Source: Catellatospora sp. IY07-71 (GTDB lineage Bacteria; Actinomycetota; Actinomycetes; Mycobacteriales; Micromonosporaceae). From it: a DNA stretch of 64,000 nt. Below are positions 43,451 through 52,672 of the stretch, in pieces. Within the stretch, counting starts at the first letter, position 1; every line of letters begins with the position of its first letter. Under the pieces are notes generated by a model, which ran no database searches, was not told the origin of the DNA, and saw only the letters and a program-made list of their open reading frames with translations. Made by a program: the position numbers and the translations under genes. The stretch covers positions 1-64,000 of the forward strand of contig NZ_AP023360.1 in the NCBI RefSeq assembly GCF_018326265.1, written 5' to 3'.

Positions 43451-44377
43451 ATGACCATCACCTCTCACGAGCCGGCGACGGACTACGCGCCGCTCACCGA
43501 CGCCGAGCGCAGGGAATTCCACGAGCGCGGTTACCTGCACCTGCCCGGCGTGGTCAGCGAGGAGCGGGTCGCCGAGCTCCAGGCCGAGGCCGACCGGCTG
43601 TACGAGGAGCACAAGGCCGTCGGCCACCTCGACAAGACCGGCTCGCTGCACCTGCTCGGTGCCGTCAGCCACAGCCTGGCCTTCGCGCGGATGCTCGACT
43701 ACGGCCCCACCTTCCGCTACATCTGGGGCCTGGCCGGCTGGAACATCTACTCGCAGCACAACCACCTCGACGTGAACCCGCCGTACGAGGAGGACGAGAC
43801 CCCGCGGTGGGAGTGGCACCAGGACGGCTGGCGCCAGAACTCCGACGCGGAGTACTACGAGGCGTTCTACGGCAACATCCCGCGCCCGATGCTGTCGCTC
43901 AAGGTCGCCATCGTGCTGAGCGACATCTCGGAGCCGGGCCGCGGCCAGACGCTGTGCATCCCGGGCTCGCACCTGAACAACAGCATGTACCGGCCGACCG
44001 ACCCGGCGGAGATCGCCAAGGGTCCCGAGGGCGCCGTGCCGTGGCTGGCCAAGCCGGGCGACGCGTTCATCTTCGACCGCCGCCTGTGGCACTCGCGCTC
44101 GCGCAACCGGTCGCAGTTCACCCGCAAGATGCTGTTCATGAGCTACACCTACCGCTGGATCCGCCCGGTCGACGACATGCCGATCGACCGCGACTCCGCG
44201 TGGTACGCCGCGCTCACCCCGGTGCAGCGCCAGCTCATCGGCGAGGCGTTCGGCAACCTGAAGGTGCAGAACATGTGGGGCGTCGGCGAGGGCGGCTGGA
44301 TCGACGACACGATCCCGCTGCGCGCCGAGCTGAAGGAGCGCGGCCTGCTGGACCGCTCCATCCCGTGGCTGCGCTGA
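43451..44377 (+). CDS. Phytanoyl-CoA dioxygenase-family enzyme
   Basis: The 308-residue Fe(II)/2-oxoglutarate oxygenase has the triad H123-x-D125 (WEWHQDGW) and the distal H214 (LWHSRSRN), followed by Arg of the 2OG site. A full HxD makes it a hydroxylase-type enzyme, not a halogenase. The substrate is unknown and no biosynthetic cluster is adjacent. The upstream 170 bases contain TAGTAT (-10 candidate near 43340), and the ribosome site is AGGGGAGGAC. Confidence 0.9.
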   Translation: MTITSHEPATDYAPLTDAERREFHERGYLHLPGVVSEERVAELQAEADRLYEEHKAVGHLDKTGSLHLLGAVSHSLAFARMLDYGPTFRYIWGLAGWNIYSQHNHLDVNPPYEEDETPRWEWHQDGWRQNSDAEYYEAFYGNIPRPMLSLKVAIVLSDISEPGRGQTLCIPGSHLNNSMYRPTDPAEIAKGPEGAVPWLAKPGDAFIFDRRLWHSRSRNRSQFTRKMLFMSYTYRWIRPVDDMPIDRDSAWYAALTPVQRQLIGEAFGNLKVQNMWGVGEGGWIDDTIPLRAELKERGLLDRSIPWLR

Positions 44378-44397
44378 TCGCCGGCTGAGCACACGAG

Positions 44398-44431
44398 GAG
44401 GCCCGGACCGCGTCACCGCGGTCCGGGCCTC
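44398..44431. terminator. Bidirectional terminator after the dioxygenase gene
   Basis: GAGGCCCGGACCGCG pairs perfectly with CGCGGTCCGGGCCTC around a 4-nt loop, 20 bases after the stop and 20 bases before the convergent stop codon. Confidence 0.9.
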
Positions 44432-44450
44432 GCCGTGTACGGCGGAATCG

Positions 44451-45398
44451 TCAGTGCTTGAGGCCCGCGGCGCCCAGGAGGCTCGGCTCCGAGTCACCCT
44501 GGATGTCCTGGTTACCCGACTTGCACTGGCCCGCGACGAACGACGGGCTGTTGATCGGCAGCGCCGGCCCGAGCTGGCCGAGCAGGCCGGACGAGGCGCA
44601 GGTCTGCAGCGGCAGGATGTCCAGCACCTGGTTGCTGAGCAGCGGGATCACCGCCGGGTCCTTGCGCTGCTGGATGGTGCTGTTGCTGTTGTAGCAGTCA
44701 CCCAGCACCGTGGTCGGCGACTGGACGGCGGCCGCCACCCCGGCGATCGACGCGGTGGAGCCGCAGACCTGGACCGCGGCGGCGTTGACCACGGAGCCGC
44801 TGAGCAGCGACAGCACGCTGCGCGGCACCTCCTGCGCGTTCCGCTTCGGGTCGGCGATGAGCGTGTTGGCGTTGAAGCAGTCGCCCACCACCGTCGCGGG
44901 CGAGCCGACCGCGGCGGTGACGCCGGCGACGGCCGCGTTCGAGCCGCAGATCTGGATGGGCAGCGCGTTCACCGAGGTGTCGTCCAGGATCGAGATGATC
45001 CCCGGCACCTGGTTCTGCCGGATGAGCACGTTGGCGTTCGCGCAGTCGCCCAGCACGGTGGCCGGCGAGCGCAGGGCCACCGAGGCGGCCAGCACCTGCG
45101 ACGACGTCGCACCACACGTCTGCCAGGCGGCCGCGGTCAGCGCGGTGCCGTTGGCGATGGAGATCAGCGGCTGGCGAACGTCCTGCTGCGGGCCGCGCGC
45201 GGCCGCGTCCACCGCGGCGAGCGCCTGACCGGCGGCCTGCTGCACCGCCGCCTGCTTCAAGGTGGTCGCGGCAGTCCTCACCGGGTCCGCGTGCGCCGGT
45301 CCGGGCGCGGGCGCGGCGGCCGCCGCGGAACCCAGCACCGCAACCGTGGCGAGCGCTCCCGCCGCGACGACCCCGGCCTTGCCTATCTGCATCGTCAC
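44451..45398 (-). CDS. Secreted multi-repeat chaplin-like protein 1
   Basis: The 315-residue protein has a signal peptide (AGVVAAGALATVAVLGSAAAAAP) and, after an Ala-rich linker, five modules of about 45 residues of the pattern LLsgsVVNaaavQvCGStaxxxGvaaaVxSPtTVxGDCyNxN. Two Cys per module, about 26 residues apart, and the CGS/GDCxN motifs resemble chaplin domains (VxxCGNxVxxxG...GxxCxN), whose amyloid-like fibres coat aerial hyphae and spores. The match is by pattern. No sorting signal is visible. It lies beside a paralogue on the same strand. Confidence 0.75.
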   Translation of the reverse strand: MTMQIGKAGVVAAGALATVAVLGSAAAAAPAPGPAHADPVRTAATTLKQAAVQQAAGQALAAVDAAARGPQQDVRQPLISIANGTALTAAAWQTCGATSSQVLAASVALRSPATVLGDCANANVLIRQNQVPGIISILDDTSVNALPIQICGSNAAVAGVTAAVGSPATVVGDCFNANTLIADPKRNAQEVPRSVLSLLSGSVVNAAAVQVCGSTASIAGVAAAVQSPTTVLGDCYNSNSTIQQRKDPAVIPLLSNQVLDILPLQTCASSGLLGQLGPALPINSPSFVAGQCKSGNQDIQGDSEPSLLGAAGLKH

Positions 45399-45483
45399 TC
45401 CTTATAGGAATTCTCGGCCGCCGGCGGCCGTGTCACGGGTTACCGGCGGCGCGGCATGAGTTGTCATTCGCGAGCATTGGGAA

Positions 45484-45513
45484 GGGGGCGAGTCGCTGGC
45501 GCGACCCGCCCCC
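45484..45513 (-). terminator. Terminator between the two chaplin-like genes
   Basis: GGGGGCGAGTCGC and GCGACCCGCCCCC form a 13-bp stem with one mismatch around TGGC. It is 21 bases past the stop of the upstream paralogue, so the two genes are probably separate transcripts. Confidence 0.75.
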
Positions 45514-45533
45514 TCTGCCGTGCGGTGCAGCGA

Positions 45534-46676
45534 TTAGTCGATGACCGTGTTGGCGTTGTAGCAGCTGCCGATGACCGTGTTCGGCGAGGTGATCGGCACC
45601 GCGGCGGCGATGATGTTCGCGCTCGTCGAGCCGCAGGACTGCAGCGGCAGGATGTTGAGCGACGAGTTGTCCAGCGCGGTGATCAGGCCCTTCGGGCCCT
45701 CCTTGTCGATCTTCACGTTGGCGTTCTTGCAGTCACCCACGACGGTGTTCGGCGAGGTGATCGGGATCGCCAGGCTGAGCGCGTCGGGCGAGGTCGAACC
45801 GCAGGACTGCAGGGTCGCCGCCAGCACCGAGGTGCCGTTGAGCGCGGAGACCAGGCCGAACGGGTCGACGTCCCACGGCGCGTCCCAGCCGCCGCCACGC
45901 GCCTGCGGGGCCACCTTCGCGTTGGCGCGCTTGCCCCACGCGTCGCGGTCCTTCAGCGCGCCGACCTTCTTCACCAGCGCCTGACGGGCCTTGTCCATGG
46001 CCAGCGAAGCCGGCATGGCCTCGGCCCGGCCCGACTCCTGCCAGCCGTCGTGGCCCTTCCAGTCGTCGGAGTCGTTGATCTCGACGTTGCCGTTCTGGCA
46101 GTCGCCGATCACGGTGTTCGGCGAGGTGATCGGGATGGTGATGCCGACCACGTTGCCGTCGGTGGAGCCACAGGACTGGATGGTGGCGATGCCCACCGCG
46201 GTGTCGTTGCCGACGCCGATCAGCGGGTAGTTGTCGTCCTGCGTGATCTTGATGTTGCCGTTGGCGCAGGCGACCTTGTCGTGGTCACCGTAGCCGTCGT
46301 GCCCGAAGCCCGAGAGCACGGTGTTCGGCGAGGTGATCGGCACCGAGATGCCGACGACGTTGCCGCTGGTCGAGCCACACTGCTGGAGCGCGGCCACGTT
46401 GACGACCGTGCCGTCGAGCAGGGCGACCAGGGCCTGCGGGTCGACGTCCCAGGGGGCGTCCCAGCCGTTGTTGTCGAAGCCGCCACCACGGGCGAGCTTC
46501 AGCTGGTTGGCCCCGATCTGACGCATCGCGCTGGTCTTGCCCTCGGTGGAGGTGCTGGCCTTGGCCAGCGCAGAGGCGTCCGTGCTGGGCGCCGCAGCGG
46601 CGGGAGCCCCCATGATCGCCACGGTAGCGAGAGCGCCCGTGGCGACGACTCCGGCCTTCTTCATCTGCATCGTCAC
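45534..46676 (-). CDS. Secreted multi-repeat chaplin-like protein 2
   Basis: The 380-residue paralogue of 44451-45398 shares the signal peptide start MTMQ-KAGVVA-GALATVA and the AAGGAGTGACG ribosome site. It has four modules such as SLNILPLQSCGSTSANII...VPITSPNTVIGSCYNAN. Module 1 carries a Gly/His/Asp insertion (SGFGHDGYGDHDKVA) before its second Cys. Between modules 2 and 3 lies a charged linker with Lys/Arg-rich helices. Cell-surface assembly is inferred from the chaplin-like pattern. Confidence 0.75.
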   Translation of the reverse strand: MTMQMKKAGVVATGALATVAIMGAPAAAAPSTDASALAKASTSTEGKTSAMRQIGANQLKLARGGGFDNNGWDAPWDVDPQALVALLDGTVVNVAALQQCGSTSGNVVGISVPITSPNTVLSGFGHDGYGDHDKVACANGNIKITQDDNYPLIGVGNDTAVGIATIQSCGSTDGNVVGITIPITSPNTVIGDCQNGNVEINDSDDWKGHDGWQESGRAEAMPASLAMDKARQALVKKVGALKDRDAWGKRANAKVAPQARGGGWDAPWDVDPFGLVSALNGTSVLAATLQSCGSTSPDALSLAIPITSPNTVVGDCKNANVKIDKEGPKGLITALDNSSLNILPLQSCGSTSANIIAAAVPITSPNTVIGSCYNANTVID

Positions 46677-46874
46677 TCCTTGTGCGACTACTGGAACCTA
46701 CTTAAGCCCTCATATCGGGCGAAAGCGGCAAAACACTGCACTTGAGGTAACGATGGCCTGATTGCCCAGTTACTACGGGTTTGCCCTTTTGTCGGCGGAT
46801 CTTCGGCCGCCCGCCGACCCCTCCCCCACCCGACCGGCCTACCCCCGCCGGGTGATCCCACCGGACCCGCCGAA

Positions 46875-46949
46875 GATCGTCCAATTTGCCTGGCACCTGG
46901 GCGTATCTTGGCCGCTCATTCGCCCAGGTGCCAGGCAAGTCGAGCGATC
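46875..46949. repeat. Family C palindromic element, copy 3 (75 bp)
   Basis: Left arm GATCGTCCAATTTGCCTGGC, right arm TGCCAGGCAAGTCGAGCGATC, inner GGGCGTATCTTG as in copy 2. The terminal TC are part of the (complementary) stop codon of the Nudix gene, exactly as in copy 1 with uppS. Confidence 0.92.
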
Positions 46950-47468
46950 AAGGAACGCGGCGGGCGGAGGCGGGGAGGGTCAGCGGGAGGGCGTCGCGGA
47001 GGGCGCGGTCCATGGTGGTGAAGGCCATGGGGGGCGGGTCGGTCAGGGGCAGCCAGGTCGCGTCGGAGGACTCGGCCGGGTCAAGGCGCAGGCGCGCTCC
47101 CTCCGGCAGGTACGCCAGGAAGAAGCAGTCCAGCACCGGCAGCCGCTCGCCCTGGAACTCGTAGTCGCCCACGTACATGCCGACGAAGGCGCCCAGCTCG
47201 ACCTCGACGCCCAGCTCCTCGCGCGCCTCCCGGCGGGCCGCGCCGGCCGGCTCCTCCCAGCCGTCGCAGAAGCCGCCCGGCGTCTCCCACAGCCCCTCGC
47301 GCGGCGGCCGGGCCCGGCGCAGCGCGAGGAAACGCCCGGCCCCGTCCAGCACGATCAGGCTGGCCGTGGGCCGGGCGTTCAGGTAGTGCTCGTACCCGCA
47401 GGAACCGCACGCGCACGGCGGCGCGGCCGGCAGGGCCGCGCCGCAGCGGAAGCAGTGCCCCGCGAAGG

Positions 47469-47472
<4 letters not shown>
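46948..47472 (-). CDS. Nudix hydrolase with N-terminal zinc ribbon
   Basis: The 174-residue protein has a zinc ribbon (C7-x2-C10 and C22-x2-C25 with Tyr-rich [10 protein letters not shown]) and a full Nudix box [23 protein letters not shown] (about 67-89). The zinc ribbon recalls NADH pyrophosphatase NudC, but the substrate is not certain. The GTG start overlaps the lepA stop (GTGA), so it is co-translated with lepA. The stop lies in the family C repeat. Confidence 0.92.
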
Positions 47473-49340
<1,868 letters not shown>

Positions 49341-49471
49341 GGTGATCCGTTCTACGAGCGTGAGGCGGAGGCGGGCGGTCGGGCCCTCCTCCGGTGAGGC
49401 GGACAGACTTGCCGCCCCTATGATCCCACGCCCGCCCCACGCCCCGAAGCGGGCCGCAGGGTCCCCCGAAG

Positions 49472-49515
49472 GAAGGGCACCTTCTTATCGTTTTCCGTAG
49501 CAGAAGGTGCCCTTC
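49472..49515. repeat. Family D hairpin, copy 3
   Basis: GAAGGGCACCTTCT and AGAAGGTGCCCTTC form a perfect 14-bp stem around a 16-nt loop that contains TATCGTTTTCCG. The loop of copy 1 (CTCGGAAAACGATA) is its near complement, so copies 1 and 3 are the same element in opposite orientation. It lies between lepA and the DUF4240 gene and may end the latter's transcript. Confidence 0.85.
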
Positions 49516-49549
49516 TTAACAGCTAGAGGTCGAGCCTGGCGCGGATCGC

Positions 49550-50140
49550 TCAGCAGCGACAGCCCTCGTTGGCCGGCCAGCCCAGCACCAGCGCGCTCAG
49601 CCGGGGCAGGCGGTGGCGCATCTGGTCGTCGTCGTCGAAGTCCCAGCGCTCCCCCACCGTGCTGGCGGGCGCCCGCTCCGGCAGCACCAGCTCGGCCCCG
49701 GCGACCTCCCGGAACGCGTCCGCTGCCGCGTACCCGACCAGCTCGGCGAAGATGGCGCTGTCGTCGTCCCACTCCACCGCCTCGACCACCGACGGGTGCC
49801 CGGCCAGCGCGTCGGGGTCGGCCAGCGCCTTGCCGTACCACTCCCGGCCCGCCGCGACCAGCCCGCTGCGGAAGTCGACGAACGCGTCGTCGGAGCACCC
49901 ACCGCCGATCAGGTGCGCCGCGCCCCACACGTCGTAGCGGTCGGCGGCGTCGCGCAGCCGCTCGAACTCGGCCGCGAAGGCGGCGATCTCCGGCAGGTCC
50001 AGGGCCGCCAGGCGCACCGTCAGCGCCTTCGCCATCCCCGTGCCGTCCTCGCCGATGTCGCCCTCGACGTCGGTGCGGGCCTGCTCGATCAGCATCCAGA
50101 AGCGCTCGCTGTCCACAACCGCACAGTCTGCCATCCACAA
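49550..50140 (-). CDS. DUF4240-domain protein
   Basis: The 196-residue protein has SERFWMLIEQAR, WGAAHLIGGGCSDDAFVDFRSGLVAAGREWYGKALADPDALAG, the DUF4240 signature, and an Asp/Glu-rich C-terminal part. It is cytoplasmic and its function is unknown. ATG at 50140 or at 50134 (MADCAVV) fits equally. It is upstream of lepA on the same strand but separated by a family D hairpin. Confidence 0.85.
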   Translation of the reverse strand: MWMADCAVVDSERFWMLIEQARTDVEGDIGEDGTGMAKALTVRLAALDLPEIAAFAAEFERLRDAADRYDVWGAAHLIGGGCSDDAFVDFRSGLVAAGREWYGKALADPDALAGHPSVVEAVEWDDDSAIFAELVGYAAADAFREVAGAELVLPERAPASTVGERWDFDDDDQMRHRLPRLSALVLGWPANEGCRC

Positions 50141-50484
50141 CCCACGCTCCCCGGGCCGTACACCGGGTGTCGCCGCACATCACCCGCAACGGTGATCGAT
50201 TCCGCACGCCTCCGTTCCGCCCATGATCACGACTTCGTGTCGAAAAGTGAGGTGGAGCCAAGGGTTCTGACACGAAACGGCGATCTTGACGTGGATGGCG
50301 GGCGGGCCCGCGCCGGGGCGGGCGGCGCGGTACGCTGGGCGGGCGACGTATGACACAGGCGGGTGCGCCCGGCCCGGTTTGGGCCGAGACCTGGGCACCT
50401 GGTAACCTGGCACGTCGCGGCTGGTGCTTCGTGCGTCGGCCCATCCGAACCAATCACCCGAAACGAGCAGGACGAGGCTGTCGC
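50141..50484. other. Intergenic interval upstream of rpsT
   Basis: These 344 bases contain family B copy 3 and the rpsT promoter region. TACGCT (50331-50336) and TAACCT (50402-50407) are -10 candidates for rpsT. No gene is evident. Confidence 0.6.
50225..50285 (-). repeat. Family B palindromic element, copy 3 (61 bp)
   Basis: Left GATCACGACTTCGTGTCGAA, right TCTGACACGAAACGGCGATC, length exactly 61 bp. It lies between divergent genes (DUF4240 and rpsT), so here it is not a terminator of convergent genes. Confidence 0.88.
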
Positions 50485-50751
50485 GTGGCGAACATCAAGT
50501 CCCAGATCAAGCGCAACCGGCAGAACGAGAAGGCCCGGCTGCGCAACAAGTCGGTCAAGTCGTCGCTGAAGACCGCTGTCCGCAAGTTCCACGAGGCGAG
50601 CGCCACCGGTGACGTCGAGAACGCCACCGCGCTGCTGCGCGACGCCACGCGCAAGCTGGACAAGGCCGTCAGCAAGGGCGTGATCCACAAGAACCAGGCG
50701 GCCAACCGCAAGTCGGCCATCGCCAAGAAGCTGGCTTCGCTCTCGGCCTGA
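50485..50751 (+). CDS. rpsT: 30S ribosomal protein S20
   Basis: The 88-residue basic helical protein starts [20 protein letters not shown] and ends with [19 protein letters not shown], typical of S20, which binds 16S rRNA early in assembly. GTG start, with an AGGACGAGG ribosome site. It is transcribed against the neighbouring minus-strand genes, and a terminator follows. Confidence 0.98.
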   Translation: MANIKSQIKRNRQNEKARLRNKSVKSSLKTAVRKFHEASATGDVENATALLRDATRKLDKAVSKGVIHKNQAANRKSAIAKKLASLSA

Positions 50752-50795
50752 CCGTCGGCAGCGTGCCCGTAGCGGCACCGCCAGGGCTTCCGTCC

Positions 50796-50833
50796 GATGC
50801 CCGGCGCTCCCCTCGTAGGGAGTGCCGGGCATC
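50796..50833 (+). terminator. rpsT terminator
   Basis: GATGCCCGGCGCTCCC and GGGAGTGCCGGGCATC form a 16-bp stem with one G-T pair around a 6-nt loop, 44 bases after the rpsT stop. Confidence 0.85.
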
Positions 50834-50909
50834 GGCGTATCCGGGAAACCCGCTCGCAGCGCGCCGACCGCCGACACCGGGCGGGGTCTCCCTCACGGCC
50901 GTGGGGGTT

Positions 50910-50970
50910 GATCGCGACTTCGTGTCACATCCTGCGGTCAGACCGCACCTTTCGACACGAGACAGCGATC
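50910..50970 (+). repeat. Family B palindromic element, copy 4 (61 bp)
   Basis: Left GATCGCGACTTCGTGTCACA, right TCGACACGAGACAGCGATC. The centre has TGCGGTCAGACCGCA, itself a perfect 7-bp palindrome. Copy 5 starts 105 bp further on. Confidence 0.9.
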
Positions 50971-51014
50971 TCCACCCGCGGCAGCGAGGGTTGAGCAGCA
51001 CGGCGGTGGGGGTT

Positions 51015-51075
51015 GATCGCGAGTTCGTGTCAGAACCTGCGGTCAGGCCACACTTTTGGACACGAGACGGCGATC
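51015..51075 (+). repeat. Family B palindromic element, copy 5 (61 bp)
   Basis: Left GATCGCGAGTTCGTGTCAGA, right TGGACACGAGACGGCGATC. It shares the central TGCGGTCAG with copy 4 and is preceded by the same GTGGGGGTT, so the pair probably arose by duplication of a longer unit. Confidence 0.9.
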
Positions 51076-51103
51076 TTCGCCGGGTGGTGGCCCGGTGGTG
51101 GGG

Positions 51104-51649
51104 TTACTCGTAGCGGTAGGCGGCGGATTGGCGGGCGCGCTGCTCGGCCGAGCCCAGCCACGGCTCCTCGGCGGCCGGGCTGACCGGCTCCAGCCCTTCC
51201 TCGGCCGCGCGCTGGAAGCCCGGCCCGGCGTATGCCTCAGCCACCTCGTCGCGCATCGGCTCCGCATACCGCGGCGTAGTAGCCGCGTCAGCGCCCGGAG
51301 CGGCCTCACGCAGCCGTACCGCGGCGCCTGCCGCCCGGCGGGTCCGCCGTGCCCCGCGCGGCCGGGACACCGACTCGACCCCGGAGCGCGTCGTGGCCCC
51401 CGCGATCACGTCGTTGACCTTCACCATCACGGCGACCGAGGCCGGCAGGACGGCCACCGCCCACCAGCCGGTGAGCTCCGCGAGCGACAGCAGCACCGCC
51501 AGCGCCACGGTGCCCTCGAAGAACAGGAAGCACATCAGGTTGCTGGGCCGCACGTACTGCAGCCCGAGCACCCGGGCGTACAGGGGCCGGTTGCGCCCCT
51601 CCTCGGGGCTGATGCCGCCCGCCCGCCGAGACCGGACGCCCGCCGTCAT
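51104..51649 (-). CDS. Conserved actinobacterial membrane protein
   Basis: The 181-residue protein has a short basic N-terminus, RPLYARVLGLQYVRPSNLMCFLFFEGTVALAVLLSLAELTGWWAVAVLPASVAVMVKVND, which gives two hydrophobic helices, and a long charged C-terminal tail. Proteins of this kind are found next to holA in relatives. The function is unknown. The start overlaps the holA stop (ATGA), so translation is coupled. Confidence 0.8.
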   Translation of the reverse strand: MTAGVRSRRAGGISPEEGRNRPLYARVLGLQYVRPSNLMCFLFFEGTVALAVLLSLAELTGWWAVAVLPASVAVMVKVNDVIAGATTRSGVESVSRPRGARRTRRAAGAAVRLREAAPGADAATTPRYAEPMRDEVAEAYAGPGFQRAAEEGLEPVSPAAEEPWLGSAEQRARQSAAYRYE

Positions 51650-52632
51650 CGCACCCCTCCCGCCTGCTTGGCCTGGGCGAACGCCACGATGGTGCGTTCC
51701 AGCGCGTAGTCGCGGTCCTCCTCGCCGCCCTTCACAGCGGCGTTGCAGTCGGCGGCCGCCCGCATGGCGAGCACCAGGCCGTCGGGGGTCCAGCCGCGCG
51801 CCTGCCGCTGCGCCTTCTCGATCTTCCAGGCGGGCATGCCCAGCGTCGAGGCCAGCTGGTACGCATTGCCACGTCCCGCCGAGGCGACCCGCGCCACGGT
51901 GCGCACGCCGTCGGCGAGCGCGTCGGCGATCGGCACCGGGTCCACCCCGCTGTGCCGGGCCCAGCGCAGCGCCTCCAGCGCGGCGGGCACGTCCCCGGCG
52001 ACGGCGGCGTCGGCGACCGCGAAGCCGCTCACCTCCGCCTTGCCGCGGTAATAGCGGGCGACCGTCGCCTGGTCGATCCGGCCGCCGGTGTCCACCATCA
52101 GCTGGGCGCAGGCGGCGGCGAGCTCGCGCAGGTCGTTGCCGACCGCCTCGATCAGCGCCTCGGCGGCGTCGGCGCCGCAGCGGCCGCCGAGCCGGCGCAC
52201 CTCCCCGGTGACGAAGTCGACCCGGTCGCGGTGCTTGCTCAGCTTCGCCGCGGGCACCACGCTCGCGCCCGCCTTGGTCAGCGCGTCGGCCAGCGCCTTG
52301 TTCTTGGCGCCGCCCGCATGCGCGACGACGAGGCTCACGTCCGGATCGGGCGCCTTGGCGTAGTCCAGCAGCACAGCCGTGACGTCCTTCTTGGCGTCCT
52401 GGGCACGGCGCAGCACCAGCACCCGGGAGCCGCCGAACAGCGAGGGGCTGAGCAGCTCGGCGAGCTCGCCGACGAGCATCGTGTCGGCGTCCACCTCGCG
52501 GACCTCCGCGGCCGGGTCGGCGGCACGGGCCCGCGCGGCCGCGTCGGCGATCGCGCGTGCCACCAGAAGCTCCTCGTCGCCCAGCACGAGGACCACGGGT
52601 GTCAGGACGGGGGACGGAACCTGGCTCACCAC
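51646..52632 (-). CDS. holA: DNA polymerase III delta subunit
   Basis: The 328-residue protein has VVLVLGDEELLVARAIAD, SLFGGSRVLVLRRAQDAKKD, and a C-terminal helical collar part with YRGKAEVSGFAVADAAVAGDVPAALEALRW. Delta opens the beta clamp. The order comEA-comEC-holA-rpsT is conserved in actinobacteria. Confidence 0.95.
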   Translation of the reverse strand: MVSQVPSPVLTPVVLVLGDEELLVARAIADAAARARAADPAAEVREVDADTMLVGELAELLSPSLFGGSRVLVLRRAQDAKKDVTAVLLDYAKAPDPDVSLVVAHAGGAKNKALADALTKAGASVVPAAKLSKHRDRVDFVTGEVRRLGGRCGADAAEALIEAVGNDLRELAAACAQLMVDTGGRIDQATVARYYRGKAEVSGFAVADAAVAGDVPAALEALRWARHSGVDPVPIADALADGVRTVARVASAGRGNAYQLASTLGMPAWKIEKAQRQARGWTPDGLVLAMRAAADCNAAVKGGEEDRDYALERTIVAFAQAKQAGGVR

Positions 52633-52672
52633 CTCGCTATCGTCGCATGAGGCCCTGACCGGCCGTCCATCG

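Larger units (their letters stand above)
50752..51103. other. Intergenic interval downstream of rpsT
   Basis: This 352-base stretch contains a strong terminator and a pair of family B elements (copies 4 and 5). No gene is evident. Confidence 0.7.

Noticed and set aside
43451-44377. SyrB2-type halogenase
   Set aside because: The facial triad has Asp (H-Q-D), whereas halogenases of this fold have Ala or Gly there.
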